Shown here piece by piece: positions 28,858 to 39,243 of a stretch of 64,000 bases of DNA (positions are counted from its first letter, which is position 1; each line of letters starts with the position of its first letter). The notes under the pieces are model-generated. The model was not told the DNA's origin. It made no database searches and saw only the letters and a program-made list of their open reading frames with translations. Source of the DNA: Cyanobacteriota bacterium (lineage in GTDB: Bacteria; Cyanobacteriota; Cyanobacteriia; PCC-6307; Cyanobiaceae); assembly GCA_026389335.1 (NCBI GenBank), contig JAPLIB010000033.1, forward strand, positions 18,589-82,588. The letters run 5' to 3'. A program made the position numbers and the translations under genes.

Positions 28858-29673
28858 GTGCCCCCCTTGCCGATCGAGCGGCGGCGGCCAGCTTTCAGTC
28901 GGGCGCGCCTGGCCCGGCTGGAGCGCCAGTTCTTGCCGCTGCTGCTCACGGTGCTGCTGCCGATCCTGGTGTTGCCCCAGACGGCCACGGGTCATCGGCC
29001 TGGCAATGCGCTGTTGGCCATCGTCGTTTCGGTGCTGGTCCTGCAGTCGATCCGCACCTTGGGTCGGGCCGGCAGTGAGGAAGGGCTTGCCCTGCGCCAC
29101 CGGGGCTATGCCCTGTTTGGTCTGCTGGTGATGACCACACTTTGGATTCCGGTGGTGTGGGGCAGCTGGCAGCTCCCGGCGTTGAAGGCCACGGTGTTGA
29201 CCAGCCTGTCGCTGTTCTTCCTGATCACCTCGGTGCGACTGGTGCGGCTGCTGGCCCGGGTGCCGCGGGTGAATGCCCAGGTGATGGCCGGGGCGGCCGC
29301 CGGCTATCTGCTGCTGGGGTTCACCGGGGGGGTGCTGGCGACCGCCACGGAGGTGTTCAAGCCAGGCAGCTTTCTGTTGGGTCACCTTGCTAATCAGCAG
29401 CTGCTGCTGGATCGGCTCACTTATTTCAGCTTCGTCACGATTGCCGGTCTGGGCTATGGCGATGTGCTGCCCGGTAATGCTGTCGGCGAGCGCTTTGTGA
29501 TTCTGCTGAGTGTATCCAGCACTCTCTATGTGGCCCTGTTGGTGGGGCTGCTGCTGGGCCGTTTCATCGCCTCCCAGGAGGTGCTGATTCTGGAGGAAGA
29601 CAGCCTGCTGGCGGGGGGTAATCCTGCGGCGATCGAGCGTGGCGATAATGACGGGAATTCAGAGCCTCAGTAA
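28858..29673 (+). CDS. potassium-channel-like membrane protein
   Basis: This protein of about 271 residues has several hydrophobic helices followed by a pore region TYFSFVTIAGLGYGDVLPGN. The selectivity-filter signature TIAGLGYGD is close to the TVGYGD of two-helix potassium channels. The last helix (ILLSVSSTLYVALLVGLLLGR) would line the pore. It begins with a GTG at 28858, 5 bp after the moeB stop. It overlaps the minus-strand gene end at 29667 by 7 bp. Ion selectivity is inferred. Confidence 0.75.
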   Translation: MPPLPIERRRPAFSRARLARLERQFLPLLLTVLLPILVLPQTATGHRPGNALLAIVVSVLVLQSIRTLGRAGSEEGLALRHRGYALFGLLVMTTLWIPVVWGSWQLPALKATVLTSLSLFFLITSVRLVRLLARVPRVNAQVMAGAAAGYLLLGFTGGVLATATEVFKPGSFLLGHLANQQLLLDRLTYFSFVTIAGLGYGDVLPGNAVGERFVILLSVSSTLYVALLVGLLLGRFIASQEVLILEEDSLLAGGNPAAIERGDNDGNSEPQ

Positions 29674-30860
29674 TCAACACCCCGCTTGAGATCCACGCCC
29701 CGTTCGGCGTAGTGCTTGTGGCACACCATTTCCGAGTGCACGCTGGCCAGGTCGAAGTAGGCAGGGCGGCTCTTGCAGCGACCGGTGATGATCACCTCGG
29801 TTTCGGCGGGTTTGCGCAGCAGGGTTTGCACAATCGGCTCCACCGGCAGTAACTCGAGATCCACGGTGGGGTTGAGTTCATCGAGGATCACGGTTTTGTA
29901 CAGCCCGCTGGCGATCGCCGCCCGGGCGATCTCCCAGGCCCGCTCCGCCTCCACGTAGTCGATCGGCTGCTGTTGGCCGCGCCAGACGATCGCATCGCGA
30001 CCGGAACGCAGGTGATCCACCAGGTGGGGATAGCTCTCGCGCAGGGCGGCGATGGCGGCATCTTCGGTGTAGCCGCTGCCGCCTTTGAGCCATTGCAGGA
30101 TCAGCACCCGATGGCTCTTGTCCTGGCTGATGCCGCGGCCGATCGCCTGCAGGGCCTTGCCCAGGGCGCTGGTGGACTTGCCCTTGCCTTCGCCGGTGTA
30201 GATCTCGATGCCATCGAGACCGGCTCCATTGATCTGGATGTCGACCGCTCCGTCCGGCAGGCGGCGGCGATGGGCGCGCATTTCCGAGTGCAGATCGGCC
30301 AGCTGCACCAGCTGGGCCGGCGCCCCGCGGCCGGTGCAGATCACCTCCATTCCGGCGGGCTTGGCAGAGAGGGTGCGCACCACTTCCGCTGGATCCAGCA
30401 GGCCCAGATCCAGCACCGGGTTGATTTCATCGAGCACCACGACCGAATAGAGGTTGCTGGCGATGGCGCCCTTGGCGATATCCCAGCCCCGCTGCGCCTC
30501 CTGGCGGTCGAAGCTGCTGGCCTGCTCGGCGGTGAAGAAATCGCCGCGACCGGTGCGCACCTGATCGATCAGATGGGGGAATCCCTGCTGCAGGGCCTCG
30601 ATTGCACTGTCTTCGTCGTAGGAGCGGCCGGGGCCTTTCAGGAAGCGCAGCAGCAGCACGCGGGTGCGTTTCTGTTCGCAGATGCCCAGCCCGATGGTGC
30701 GCAGCACCACGCCCAGGGCCGCCTGGCTTTTGCCCTTGCCGTCGCCGTCGTAGACGTGCAATTGGCCATGGTCGCGCTCCTCGCTGCCGGCGGCGGTGCG
30801 GATGCCAATCCCCCGGCCGGTGCCCCGTTGCGGTGTCTGGGTGCTGCTTGAGCCTGGCAT
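29667..30860 (-). CDS. tandem CobO/BtuR-like P-loop protein (two ATPase units)
   Basis: The 397-residue protein consists of two related halves. Each half has a P-loop (GDGKGKSQ at 39-46, GEGKGKST near 223-230), a Leu/Lys-rich strand-helix (LLLRFLKGPGRSYDED and LILQWLKGGSGYTEDA), a Walker B-like Asp-Glu-(Ile/Leu)-Asn-Pro and a final TGR motif. This is the cob(I)yrinic acid a,c-diamide adenosyltransferase fold duplicated in one chain. Picocyanobacteria carry such double proteins. Corrinoid adenosylation is the known family reaction; whether both halves are active is not known. Confidence 0.85.
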   Translation of the reverse strand: MPGSSSTQTPQRGTGRGIGIRTAAGSEERDHGQLHVYDGDGKGKSQAALGVVLRTIGLGICEQKRTRVLLLRFLKGPGRSYDEDSAIEALQQGFPHLIDQVRTGRGDFFTAEQASSFDRQEAQRGWDIAKGAIASNLYSVVVLDEINPVLDLGLLDPAEVVRTLSAKPAGMEVICTGRGAPAQLVQLADLHSEMRAHRRRLPDGAVDIQINGAGLDGIEIYTGEGKGKSTSALGKALQAIGRGISQDKSHRVLILQWLKGGSGYTEDAAIAALRESYPHLVDHLRSGRDAIVWRGQQQPIDYVEAERAWEIARAAIASGLYKTVILDELNPTVDLELLPVEPIVQTLLRKPAETEVIITGRCKSRPAYFDLASVHSEMVCHKHYAERGVDLKRGVDY

Positions 30861-30923
30861 GGACTGGGTGTTCAGAACCTGATGCTACCCAGGTTGGACC
30901 GTGCGTTTGCCAGGATCGCCCCC

Positions 30924-31823
30924 ATGCCATTCACCTTGCTGGAGTCGCTCCCCCCCGAGCTCGAGCGGGCCCTGGCGGCCTTGAGGCGGCAGTTGGCCGC
31001 CTGGGATCAGGTGGTGGTGGCCTATTCCGGTGGGGTGGACAGTGCGCTGGTGGCGGCCCTGGCAGTGGAGGCCCTGCAGGAGCGTGCCCTGGCGATCACC
31101 GGGGTTTCCCCCGCCCTGGCGCCCCATCTGCGCCAGGAGGCCCGGGCCCAGGCGGCCTGGCTGGGCCTGCGTCATCGGGAGCTGGCCACGGCGGAGCTGG
31201 ATGATCCCGCCTATGCCGCCAATCCCGAGGATCGCTGCTACGCCTGCAAGCGGGAATTGCATCGTGTGCTGGCACCGATCGCGGCGGCGGCGGGGGCGGC
31301 CGTGGTGCTCGATGGTGTCAACCGCGACGACCTCGGTGATCACCGACCCGGCATCCGCGCCGCCCGCGAGCAGGGGGTGCGTTCACCCCTGGCGGAACTC
31401 GGTGTGGACAAGGCCGGCGTGCGCCAGATCTCCCGGGCCCTGGGCTTTCCCTGGTGGGACAAGCCGGCCCAGCCCTGCCTGGCCTCCCGCTTCCCCTATG
31501 GCGAGCCGATCAGTGCCGCCCGGCTGGCGCGGGTGGCGGCGGCGGAGGCGTGGCTGCGGCAGCGCTGGGGGGGGGCACTGCGCGTGCGCAGCCAGGGCGA
31601 AACGGCCCGCATTGAACTGCCGGCGGATCGCCTGGCCGAGGTGCTGCAGCAATTGGCCGCGGGTGACCGGCGCCAGGAGTTGGTGGCCGCCTTCTCAGGG
31701 CTGGGTTTTGCGGCCGTGTCCCTCGATCTCGAGGGCTTGGTTAGCGGCAAGCTCAACCGGGTGCTGGTGGAGCCCCAAGCCACGCAGCCGCCGGAGCCAG
31801 ATCAGGGGGCTCCCCAACAGTGA
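30924..31823 (+). CDS. larE: LarE-like PP-loop sulfur transferase
   Basis: LarE adds sulfur to the nickel-pincer cofactor precursor. The 299-residue sequence has the PP-loop AYSGGVDSALVAALAVEAL (SGGVDS at 35-40) and the family core VLDGVNRDDLGDHRPG and RSPLAELGVDKAGVRQISR. Cys-185 in KPAQPCLASRFPYG aligns with the LarE sulfur-donor position. A Cys-x2-Cys (105, 108) in DRCYACKREL is also present, giving three candidate ligands. No larA, larB or larC is near. The ATG at 30924 was chosen over the ORF opening at 30882. Confidence 0.85.
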   Translation: MPFTLLESLPPELERALAALRRQLAAWDQVVVAYSGGVDSALVAALAVEALQERALAITGVSPALAPHLRQEARAQAAWLGLRHRELATAELDDPAYAANPEDRCYACKRELHRVLAPIAAAAGAAVVLDGVNRDDLGDHRPGIRAAREQGVRSPLAELGVDKAGVRQISRALGFPWWDKPAQPCLASRFPYGEPISAARLARVAAAEAWLRQRWGGALRVRSQGETARIELPADRLAEVLQQLAAGDRRQELVAAFSGLGFAAVSLDLEGLVSGKLNRVLVEPQATQPPEPDQGAPQQ

Positions 31824-31927
31824 GTGATTGAAGCAGTCGCCAGCAGGACAGCCAACCATGGATCCATCGATTCAAACCGTGGACCAGCTGATCCAAACCG
31901 GTGACGGGCAACGGCGATTGAGCCCCT

Positions 31928-31969
31928 AAAAAAGACAGCGGCAAAGCCTGATCGAGGCTTGCCGCTGTC
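31928..31969 (-). terminator. rho-independent terminator of speD
   Basis: GACAGCGGCAAAGCCT (31934-31949) pairs with AGGCTTGCCGCTGTC (31955-31969) around GATCG, with one bulged A. On the minus strand the stem is followed by TTTTTT (31928-31933). It lies 37 bp past the speD stop codon at 32006. Confidence 0.9.
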
Positions 31970-32005
31970 GGGGGGGACGCGATGAACGGCGGCTCTAACG
32001 CAGGA

Positions 32006-32512
32006 TCAGGCGGCAGTGAGCACGGGATCGCGTTCACTGCCTTCAATCGTGGCCGGAGTTTCGCGCCGGAAGCTGGTGAGCTTATGGCGACCCGCATGGA
32101 GCTCCTCACACAGCACCTGACAGGCCCTTTCGGGCATGGTGTGATCGCCACAGGTGAACACATCGACCGCCGCATAGCCGGATTCCGGCCAGGTGTGAAT
32201 CGAGATGTGGGACTCGGCCAGCAAGGCGAGGCCAGTGACGCCCTGGGGTTCAAAGCGGTGGGTGATCAGATTGAGCAGGGTGGCACCAGCACGTTTTGCT
32301 GCTGTCGTGATGGTGTCCCTGAGGAAAGCTTCGTCGTCGAGCCGCGAACTGTCGCAGTCGTAGAGCTCGAGGATGCAATGTTTCCCAACCGCGTCAGTGA
32401 CGTTCGGCGGGGGGGCAATCTCGCTGCTGGCCTTGGCTTTGAGGGGGAGTGGCTGGTGGGCGGCTCCGTTCCATCCCGGATTGGGGTGGAGGCAGGGCAG
32501 GCTCTGGTTCAT
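32006..32512 (-). CDS. speD: S-adenosylmethionine decarboxylase proenzyme
   Basis: SpeD makes the aminopropyl donor for spermidine synthesis. The 168-residue proenzyme self-cleaves between Glu-100 and Ser-101 in [14 protein letters not shown]; the Ser becomes the pyruvoyl cofactor. Other family residues follow, such as [15 protein letters not shown] with the catalytic Cys. The core begins at [11 protein letters not shown], so the first 40 residues are an extension. Start choice is uncertain: ATG at 32512 is used, but the frame opens at 32545. It follows recF on the minus strand and has its own terminator. Confidence 0.92.
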   Translation of the reverse strand: MNQSLPCLHPNPGWNGAAHQPLPLKAKASSEIAPPPNVTDAVGKHCILELYDCDSSRLDDEAFLRDTITTAAKRAGATLLNLITHRFEPQGVTGLALLAESHISIHTWPESGYAAVDVFTCGDHTMPERACQVLCEELHAGRHKLTSFRRETPATIEGSERDPVLTAA

Positions 32513-32590
32513 CAGGGGTCCAGGCAACAACAGAGCGATCACCATACGTCTCGGGCGGCATTAGGGCGGCCTTAAGTCCAAAGCTGTCGC

Positions 32591-33751
32591 TCATTGCCCA
32601 CAGAGGTGGCCGGCTTGCACGCGCACCACCTGGGACTCTGAACGCCAGCCGCCGCTGAAGGCATCGAGATGGGTGGCACTCACCAGACACTGGTGGCCGG
32701 TGCCCACCGCTTCCAGCAATAGCTGCTGGCGTTGGGGGTCGAGCTCGGCGAGCACGTCGTCGAGCAGCAGCAGCGGCGCCTGGCCCACCACCTGGCCCAC
32801 CAGCTCCAGTTCAGCCAGCTTCAGGGCCAGCACCAGGGTGCGTTGCTGGCCGGCTGAGCCGTAACGGCGGGCCGGTTGGTCGGCCAGCAGCAGGGTGACG
32901 TCGTCGCGATGGGGGCCCACCAGGCACTGGCCCAGCCGTTCCTCCTGGGGGCGCTGCTGCCGCAGTTGCTCCTCCATGGCCATGCGCCACAGCTGTTCCT
33001 GATCGCTGTCTTCGGCTGCGCTGGTGAGCTCGGTGCCGCTGCGGTAGGCCAGGGCCAGGGGCTCGCCGGAGCCGCCGATCCGCTGCTGCCAGGCGCTCGC
33101 CAGTGGTTCCAGCCGCCGCAGGGCCCGCCAGCGGCGCCGGTGCAGACGGGTGCCGATCAGAGCCATCTGCTGGTCGAAGACATCGAGCAGGCCGGCCCGA
33201 TCGGCCAGGCCCAGGCCGCGGCGCAGCAGTTGGCTGCGCTGGCGCAGCAGGCGGCCATAGCGGCTGAGCAGGGCGCCATAGACCGGCTCCAGTTGCAGCA
33301 CCACCCGGTCCAGCCATTGGCGGCGCAGGGCGGGTTCGCCGCGCACCAGATCCAGATCGAGGGCGCTGAAGCCGACGCAGCGCAGCGGTCCGATCAGATC
33401 GTGTTGGCGTTCCAGCAGCTTGTCGTTGCGCAAAGCCTGGCGCCCGCCCCGGCCGCGCAGGCGCAGCTCCAGGCTGTCGCCGTCGCCGGTGAGGGCTCGC
33501 AGCCGGCTGGCGGGTTGGCCGTGGCTGATCAGATCCCGATCACTGGCGCAGCGGTGGGAGCGCAGGCTGGTGAGCAGTTCCACCGCCTCCAGCAGATTCG
33601 ATTTGCCCGCCCCATTGGCGCCGATCACCAGCAGCCTGGGGGCTTCCAGGGTCAGCTGCAGCCCGGCCAGATTGCGGAAGTGGAGAAGCTCCAGGCGGTG
33701 CAGCCGGATAGGTCTGGGGCGATCAGCGGCTAAGGTACCCCCAACAGGCAT
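32591..33751 (-). CDS. recF: DNA replication and repair protein RecF
   Basis: RecF helps load RecA at single-strand gaps. The 386-residue protein has Walker [21 protein letters not shown] at about 44-63, a middle segment with [20 protein letters not shown], the ABC-type signature region [20 protein letters not shown] and Walker [17 protein letters not shown]. An extended N-terminus of about 15 residues precedes the usual [13 protein letters not shown] start, so the true start may be later. It is 78 bp upstream of speD on the same strand. Confidence 0.95.
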   Translation of the reverse strand: MPVGGTLAADRPRPIRLHRLELLHFRNLAGLQLTLEAPRLLVIGANGAGKSNLLEAVELLTSLRSHRCASDRDLISHGQPASRLRALTGDGDSLELRLRGRGGRQALRNDKLLERQHDLIGPLRCVGFSALDLDLVRGEPALRRQWLDRVVLQLEPVYGALLSRYGRLLRQRSQLLRRGLGLADRAGLLDVFDQQMALIGTRLHRRRWRALRRLEPLASAWQQRIGGSGEPLALAYRSGTELTSAAEDSDQEQLWRMAMEEQLRQQRPQEERLGQCLVGPHRDDVTLLLADQPARRYGSAGQQRTLVLALKLAELELVGQVVGQAPLLLLDDVLAELDPQRQQLLLEAVGTGHQCLVSATHLDAFSGGWRSESQVVRVQAGHLCGQ

Positions 33752-33822
33752 GGCCGCAGGCGTCGTCGTCGCATGGATGAGTTTTCATCCGCTGCAACCG
33801 ACTCTCAGGCTTCCCTGGTTTT

Positions 33823-33896
33823 GGGCATGTAGCTCAGTTGGATAGAGCGTCAGATTCCGGTTCTGAATGTCGGGGGTTCGAGTCCCTCCATGCTCG
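33823..33896 (+). tRNA. tRNA-Arg (CCG)
   Basis: GGGCATG at 33823 pairs with CATGCTC at 33889-33895 (one G-T wobble), with discriminator G at 33896. The D-arm AGCTCAGTTGGATAGAGCG is intact. The anticodon stem TCAGA/TCTGA encloses TTCCGGT, giving anticodon CCG (Arg). The T-arm GGGGGTTCGAGTCCCTC is complete. CCA is not encoded. Confidence 0.94.
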
Positions 33897-34074
33897 TTGA
33901 TATCTTCCGCCGCCGGAACGGTGAAGATGATCAGATTGAGTCGTCGACGTGGGTCCTGGCTTCAGTGGAGCCGAGGGCAAGTTCGCACCCGCTTGAAATC
34001 GTTGCAGTAGGCCAAGTTTCTGTGGCGGGAAAAGTCAGAAGAAATGGCCGGGATTGGCTCGCTCCTGTGCCTGA

Positions 34075-34344
34075 CTTCGACTCCAGCTGTTGGTGGGTCT
34101 TGATGACCACCCAGAAAGGTCTGTGAAGCCAGAGACAGTGGTCAGGGAGCTGATTGATCGCAGCTGGAGGGGTCGCATCCTTCCTGTCTGGGATCGGCAC
34201 GCCACGGAGCTATCTGGACACTCAATGGATGGTTTGGCCTGGTTCTCTCCTTGGAGTGATTGACACATCGATCCCCAGGCTGAATTCGAAGATCTTTCTG
34301 CTATCAAGCAGATTGAATCCGGAATCAGGCCGAGACAGCAGTGA
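34075..34344 (+). pseudogene. possible degraded ORF with an in-frame TGA, family unknown
   Basis: From 34075 a frame reads LVGLDDHPERSVKPETVV, then RELIDRSWRGRILPVWDRHA and DGLAWFSPWSD before TGA at 34261-34263. The same frame continues HIDPQAEFEDLSAIKQIESG and stops at 34342. The Trp-rich, protein-like sequence on both sides of the stop suggests a broken gene. I do not recognise the family. The rest of 33897-34520 shows no gene. Confidence 0.3.
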
Positions 34345-34520
34345 ATCAATCTTGATGTGCTGACCCGCATCCATCTATTGCCCAGCAATCGCGTCCAAGC
34401 GCCAGGCGTGTCTGATGTCCACGCCATCGGCCACCCCAGGACCTGGTTGTACAGCTCCCTCCCGCAACGGCAGCCGCAGGGTTGAAGGCCCCTGGCCAGG
34501 CAGCGGCCCGCCAAGGGCCA

Positions 34521-34982
34521 TCACGGCTCCTTCAGGTTCAGTCCCATGGCCCGGATCCCCCCGGGATCCACCACGAAACCAGCCCGGGTGACCGCGTGCA
34601 GCGCCTCCGGTGGGGCGGCCAGGGAGACGCTGCAGCCGCCCATCTCCCGCCGCAGCCGGCTCAGGGCTGCCTGCACGAGGGCCTGGATCACCTCGTCGCG
34701 GCTCGGGTCGGCCGGATCCGCCAGCAGATCCCAGAGGTTGGCGTTGAGGGCCTGATCGCTGGTGGCCCGGATGAAGCCCACGAGTCTGTCCTGGTCGCTG
34801 CGGACGGCCAGGTGCCAGGCGCTGCGCTCCAGTACCAACCCCCAGCGCCCGGCGCCCCGGGGCCGGTCGCCGCACTCCTGCAGCAGATGGTCGAGTTCGT
34901 CGGCATCCCAGGCCGGCTGGTGGAGCAGCTGATAGCCCTCCCGCAGGCGGGGCTGGGGTGGTTGGCTGCGGAAGGGAATCAA
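34521..34982 (-). CDS. GNAT-family N-acetyltransferase
   Basis: This 153-residue protein has the layout of a GCN5-related acetyltransferase: WGLVLERSAWHLAVRSDQDR then LVGFIRATSDQALNANLWDL (central strands), and DEVIQALVQAALSRLRREMG in the acetyl-CoA-binding helix region. A final strand-helix VTRAGFVVDPGGIRAMGLNL follows. The usual Q/RxxGxG/A loop is degenerate, so activity is uncertain. It lies 36 bp after ppc on the same strand. Substrate is unknown. Confidence 0.7.
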   Translation of the reverse strand: MIPFRSQPPQPRLREGYQLLHQPAWDADELDHLLQECGDRPRGAGRWGLVLERSAWHLAVRSDQDRLVGFIRATSDQALNANLWDLLADPADPSRDEVIQALVQAALSRLRREMGGCSVSLAAPPEALHAVTRAGFVVDPGGIRAMGLNLKEP

Positions 34983-35018
34983 GAAGGAGATGCTCTGGCC
35001 GGGGGGAAAGGGTGGGGC

Positions 35019-38000
35019 TCAGCCCGTGTTGCGCATGCCGGCGGCAATGCCGTTGATCGTGAGCAGCGCCCCTTGGAGCAGGTCGCTGCGGCTGTAAGTG
35101 CGGCCATCGCTGGCCTTGCCGGCCCCCTCGCTCATCGGTGGCTGGCGATTCTGATCGCGCAGCAGACGCAGCAGGGCCACCTGCAGATAGCCGAGGGGAA
35201 TGATGGTGCGATTGCGCAGCTCCACCGACAGCTGCAGGGCGGGATCGCCATCCAGCAGCCGTTTGTGGCCGCTGATCGCCAGCACCAGATCCCGGGTGAG
35301 GGTGAACTCGGCGGTGATCGACGCCAGGATCGCCGCGAAGGCCTCGCGGTTGGCCTCGCGGCCGAGGGAGCGCACGTAGTGACCGGCCAGATCCAGGTCC
35401 ACCTTGGAGAGCGTCATCTCCACCTTGGAGATCAGCATGCGGAAGAAAGGCCAGCGCTGGTACAGCAGCTGCAGCAGTTCCATTTGATCGGCATCCTGTT
35501 CCAACTCAGCCTGCAGGGCTGCGCCCACGCCGTACCAGCTGGGCAGCAGGAAGCGGCTCTGGGTCCAGCCGAACACCCAGGGGATGGCCCGCAGACTGGA
35601 GAGATCCCGGGTGCTGCTTTTGCGACGGGCCGGCCGGCTGGAGATCTGCAGCTTGCTGATCTCTTCGATCGGCGTGACCTGCTCGAAGAAGGCCACCAGA
35701 TCGGGGTTGTCGTGGACCAGGGCGCGGTAGTGGTCGCGGGAGCGGGCGGCCAGCCGCTCCATCAGCTGGTTCCAGCTGGGGGTGTTATCGAGCGGCAGGG
35801 TGACCATGCTGTTTTGCAGCACGGCCGTGGACACCGTTTCGAGGTTGTAGAGGGCCAGCTCCGGCAGGGAGTATTTGGAGGCCAGCACTTCTCCCTGTTC
35901 GGTGATCTTGATGCGGCCTTTGAGGGTGCCACTGGGCTGGGCCAGGATCGCCTGATAGGCCGGGCCACCACCGCGGCCCACCGAGCCACCGCGGCCGTGG
36001 AACAGGCGCAGGGCCACGGCGTGTTCATCGGCAAGGCGCTGCAAAGCGATCTGGGCCCGGTGGATTTCCCAGTTGCTGGAGAGGAAGCCGGAATCCTTGT
36101 TGCTGTCGGAGTAGCCGAGCATCACTTCCTGCAGGGGCTGGCCACTGTCGGTGTTGCTGGTGAGCAGCTCCCGGTAGAAGGATTCGGCGAACATCCGACC
36201 CATCACCGCTGGGGCTCGCTGGAGGTCTTCGACGGTTTCGAACAGGGGAATCACCAGCAGCTCGGAGCGCTGGGCCAGGGGATCGATCAGGCCCACTTCT
36301 TTGGCCAGCAGCAGCACCTCCAGCAGATCCGACACCGTGTGACTCATCGAGATCACATAAGTGCGGCAGATCCGGGGTCCGAACTCCTGCTGCAGGCGAT
36401 GCAGCATGCGGAACACCGCGAAGGTTTCCGCCGTGGCCGCGCTCCAGCGGGCGGCGGGCGGCAGCAGGGGCCGGCGGGTCTGCAGTTCGGCCAGCAGCCA
36501 GGTCACCCGCTGCTCCTCGTCCATCGCGCCGTAGGCGATCGGCAGCAGCAGATAGCGGCTGAGTTCGTCGATGGCGTCGCTGTGGCGGGTGCTCTCCTGG
36601 CGAATATCGAGGCTGGCGAGCCAGAAGCCGAAGATGTGCACCTGGGTGAGCAGATCACGCAGGGTTTCGCATTTGAGCCCTGTGGCATCCAGGCTCTCCT
36701 TGAGCAGCTCCAGGTCATTGCGGAACTCGTCCACCGAGCCGTAGTGCAGATCCTGCAGACCCACACCACCGGAAGGCAGACCGAAGGAGGTGTCGAGGGC
36801 CGCGGTGGAGGGGCCATCACCGGGGGATTCCCAGCCGGCTTCGGCCAGTTGGTCGTTGCGTCGCTGGCTTAGGTGCAGTCGCTCAAGGATATAACTGAGT
36901 TTGAGTCTGTAGGGCTCCTTGCGATAGCTGGTGGCCCGTTCTTCGTAGATCTCCGGGAAGCGCAGCCGATCCATCTCCAGCGATTCGAGCAGGGCCTTGC
37001 TGGGGGGGCTCCACTGCATCGAGATGCTGAGTTGATCGCGCAGATCCTCCACGGCATGGATGTAGCGCTTGAGCATCAGCTTGCGCTGATAACAGGCGGT
37101 GCGCCATGTGATCTCCGGGGTCACCGAGGGGTTGCCGTCGCGGTCGGAGCCGACCCAGGATCCAAAGGTGCAGAACGAGTCCCGCGGGGGCACCACATCC
37201 GGATAGCTGCTGGCCAGGGCGGCGCGCATGCGCTGCCGCAGCTGGGGCATGGCATTGAAGAGCACCTGCTGGAAGTAATGCAGGGCGTAGTCGACTTCGT
37301 TGATCACCGAGGGTTTGAACTGATGCAGTTCATCGGTGCGCCACCACAGCCGGATCTCCTCTTCCAGTTGCTGGCGCAGATGTTGGCGCTCATCCGGGTT
37401 GATTGCCGGACTGAGCTGCAGCTTCTGGATCAGGGCCGCTACCCGCCGTTGCTTGTGGCGCACCGTGTGACGCACGATCTCGGTGGGGTGGGCGGTGAAC
37501 ACCAGGCGGATGTCGAGTTCCCGCAGCAGGTTTTCCAGTTGGGCCGGGGGTACGCCCAGGGCCCGCAGGCGCTCGAACAGCTGGCGGAAGGTGGCCGGTT
37601 CGCTCTGGCTGGCCAGGGGCGGCAGGAAGGGATCGTTGCTGCCGCTGACGGTCGCTGTCTTGAGGCTTTCGAGGTAGCTGTCTTCCTCAATGTGCTGCTC
37701 GAGGATGTTGACCAGCTGGAAGTAGAGGGAGAAGGCCCGGGCGGCGGCGATGCCGTCGGCCAGATCCATCTCCTTGATCAGCTGCACGATCCCTTCGGTG
37801 TCGACACAGCTTTCGTCGGCGAGTTCCGTCGGGGTGACCGGACCACTCAATTGCTTGAGCTTCAGCAGCCGTTCGACCCGCTCCGGTGGACACTCGCTGC
37901 GCAGCACCGATTGCCAGAGATCCTCCACCAGCTCCAGCCGTTCGGCCAGCAGGCGGATCACCCGGGGTGTGGGCTCCATGCTCGCCGTCGCGGCGAGCGG

Positions 38001-38054
38001 AGCTGAATTGCTGGTGGGCGTCACGGCCATGGGAGCTGCTGAGGGCTGCCGCAT
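35019..38054 (-). CDS. ppc: phosphoenolpyruvate carboxylase
   Basis: PEP carboxylase makes oxaloacetate from PEP and bicarbonate to replenish the TCA pathway. The roughly 1011-residue protein contains [20 protein letters not shown] (catalytic His), [16 protein letters not shown] and the active-site loop [20 protein letters not shown] with [20 protein letters not shown]. The end is IAAGMRNTG, typical of the family. The N-terminus is variable; the ATG at 38054 avoids overlap with gshA, while the frame opens at 38117. It lies downstream of trpE and gshA on the same strand. Confidence 0.97.
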   Translation of the reverse strand: MRQPSAAPMAVTPTSNSAPLAATASMEPTPRVIRLLAERLELVEDLWQSVLRSECPPERVERLLKLKQLSGPVTPTELADESCVDTEGIVQLIKEMDLADGIAAARAFSLYFQLVNILEQHIEEDSYLESLKTATVSGSNDPFLPPLASQSEPATFRQLFERLRALGVPPAQLENLLRELDIRLVFTAHPTEIVRHTVRHKQRRVAALIQKLQLSPAINPDERQHLRQQLEEEIRLWWRTDELHQFKPSVINEVDYALHYFQQVLFNAMPQLRQRMRAALASSYPDVVPPRDSFCTFGSWVGSDRDGNPSVTPEITWRTACYQRKLMLKRYIHAVEDLRDQLSISMQWSPPSKALLESLEMDRLRFPEIYEERATSYRKEPYRLKLSYILERLHLSQRRNDQLAEAGWESPGDGPSTAALDTSFGLPSGGVGLQDLHYGSVDEFRNDLELLKESLDATGLKCETLRDLLTQVHIFGFWLASLDIRQESTRHSDAIDELSRYLLLPIAYGAMDEEQRVTWLLAELQTRRPLLPPAARWSAATAETFAVFRMLHRLQQEFGPRICRTYVISMSHTVSDLLEVLLLAKEVGLIDPLAQRSELLVIPLFETVEDLQRAPAVMGRMFAESFYRELLTSNTDSGQPLQEVMLGYSDSNKDSGFLSSNWEIHRAQIALQRLADEHAVALRLFHGRGGSVGRGGGPAYQAILAQPSGTLKGRIKITEQGEVLASKYSLPELALYNLETVSTAVLQNSMVTLPLDNTPSWNQLMERLAARSRDHYRALVHDNPDLVAFFEQVTPIEEISKLQISSRPARRKSSTRDLSSLRAIPWVFGWTQSRFLLPSWYGVGAALQAELEQDADQMELLQLLYQRWPFFRMLISKVEMTLSKVDLDLAGHYVRSLGREANREAFAAILASITAEFTLTRDLVLAISGHKRLLDGDPALQLSVELRNRTIIPLGYLQVALLRLLRDQNRQPPMSEGAGKASDGRTYSRSDLLQGALLTINGIAAGMRNTG

Positions 38055-38085
38055 GGGGGCAGACGGGACGGGAAGGGACCCATCA

Positions 38086-39243
38086 TCATCCCAAAGCACA
38101 CGCTGCGTCTGTCGCAAGCCATGCTTCCAGCCGATCCTCCTGCGCCTGCATGGCCGCAGCCTCGCTGCTGAGGATCGCGGTGATGCTCTCTCCCTGCCGT
38201 TGTCGCTGCCGCCAGCGCATGGCCTGGTTGCCGTCGCGGAGCAGGGAGGCGAGGGGGGCGAGGGCTTCGCTCAGGCCCAGTTCTGCCGCCAGGGGCTCCA
38301 TCGCGTTCAGCTCCCTGGCGATCCAGGCCCGGGCCCCAATCGGTTCGCCGCTGCGCCAGTCGCAGAGGGTGCTGGTGAGGCTGCTGCGGGCCGCGGCCCG
38401 GTCGTTGGCGTCGGCCAGATCCGCCAGGGCGGCGAGGCTGAAGCGGCTGGCCAGCTGCGGATCGTGGCGCTCCGGTTCCGCCTGCAGCTGATGCAGGCGC
38501 AGTTCGGCAAAGGCGGTCACGGCCAGCAGCAGGCGGGGATCGTCGATCAGATCGCAGATGCGGATCTCGAGGCGATTGAGATTGTGGGGCCGGTCATCGC
38601 CGTTGGGCCGCACCGAGGTCCAGAGATGGCGCACGTTGAACATGGCGGCGGCAGCCAGCTGCTCGTGCATCCAGTCGATGTAGTGCTGGTGCCCGCTGAA
38701 CAGGGGCACCAGCGGCGGCGTGAGCGGAAACTGCAGCCAGCGCTGGGAGTCGGCGCCGGTGATGGCGTTGTCGAGGAAGGGCGAACTGGCGCTCATCGCC
38801 AGCAGCAGGGCCGCCTCGCAGCGCATCAGTCGCAGACCGGCGAACAGGTGCTCCATATCGCTGATGCCCAGGTTGATGTGGACACTGGCGGTCACCACCC
38901 GGGTGCCATAGGTCTGTTCGATCGTGTCGTGGTAAGCGTTGCTGGGATCGGAGCGCTCGAAGCGATGGCTGTCGCCCAGGCTCAGGGTGCTGCCGGGCAA
39001 GAGGGTGAGACCCCGCGGCGCCAACCAGGCCCGCAGCCGGCGGCGCGGCTCCAGCAGCAGCTCCAGCTGGCGCCGGTAGCTGGCATCCGGGGCGGTGATG
39101 TGCTCGAGGTTGCGGTTGTCCGGTTCGGTGACGAAGCCTTCCAGGGCCGCGGTGGCTGCGGCGGCGCAACCGACCACCGTGCCATCGGGGCGGCCGGTGT
39201 ACATCTCCACCTCAAAACCCTTGAGCAGCAGACGGTCGCTCAT
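38086..39243 (-). CDS. gshA: glutamate-cysteine ligase, cyanobacterial type
   Basis: GshA makes gamma-glutamylcysteine, the first step of glutathione synthesis. The 385-residue sequence [24 protein letters not shown] start ([18 protein letters not shown]), [40 protein letters not shown] and [20 protein letters not shown] match the cyanobacterial form. Its ATG overlaps the trpE stop by 4 bp (ATGA at 39240-39243), so translation is probably coupled to trpE. Confidence 0.94.
   Translation of the reverse strand: MSDRLLLKGFEVEMYTGRPDGTVVGCAAAATAALEGFVTEPDNRNLEHITAPDASYRRQLELLLEPRRRLRAWLAPRGLTLLPGSTLSLGDSHRFERSDPSNAYHDTIEQTYGTRVVTASVHINLGISDMEHLFAGLRLMRCEAALLLAMSASSPFLDNAITGADSQRWLQFPLTPPLVPLFSGHQHYIDWMHEQLAAAAMFNVRHLWTSVRPNGDDRPHNLNRLEIRICDLIDDPRLLLAVTAFAELRLHQLQAEPERHDPQLASRFSLAALADLADANDRAAARSSLTSTLCDWRSGEPIGARAWIARELNAMEPLAAELGLSEALAPLASLLRDGNQAMRWRQRQRQGESITAILSSEAAAMQAQEDRLEAWLATDAACALG

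Noticed and set aside
32512..32545. Longer speD start at 32545
   Set aside because: It adds residues not related to the core; both starts are possible, and the shorter was kept because the conserved domain begins well after it.
34482..36872. A 796-codon plus-strand open frame antisense to ppc, and similar long antisense frames over ppc/gshA and over the antiporter
   Set aside because: High GC with strong third-position bias leaves antisense frames open. The minus-strand products match known families over their full length and the antisense proteins have no recognisable domains.
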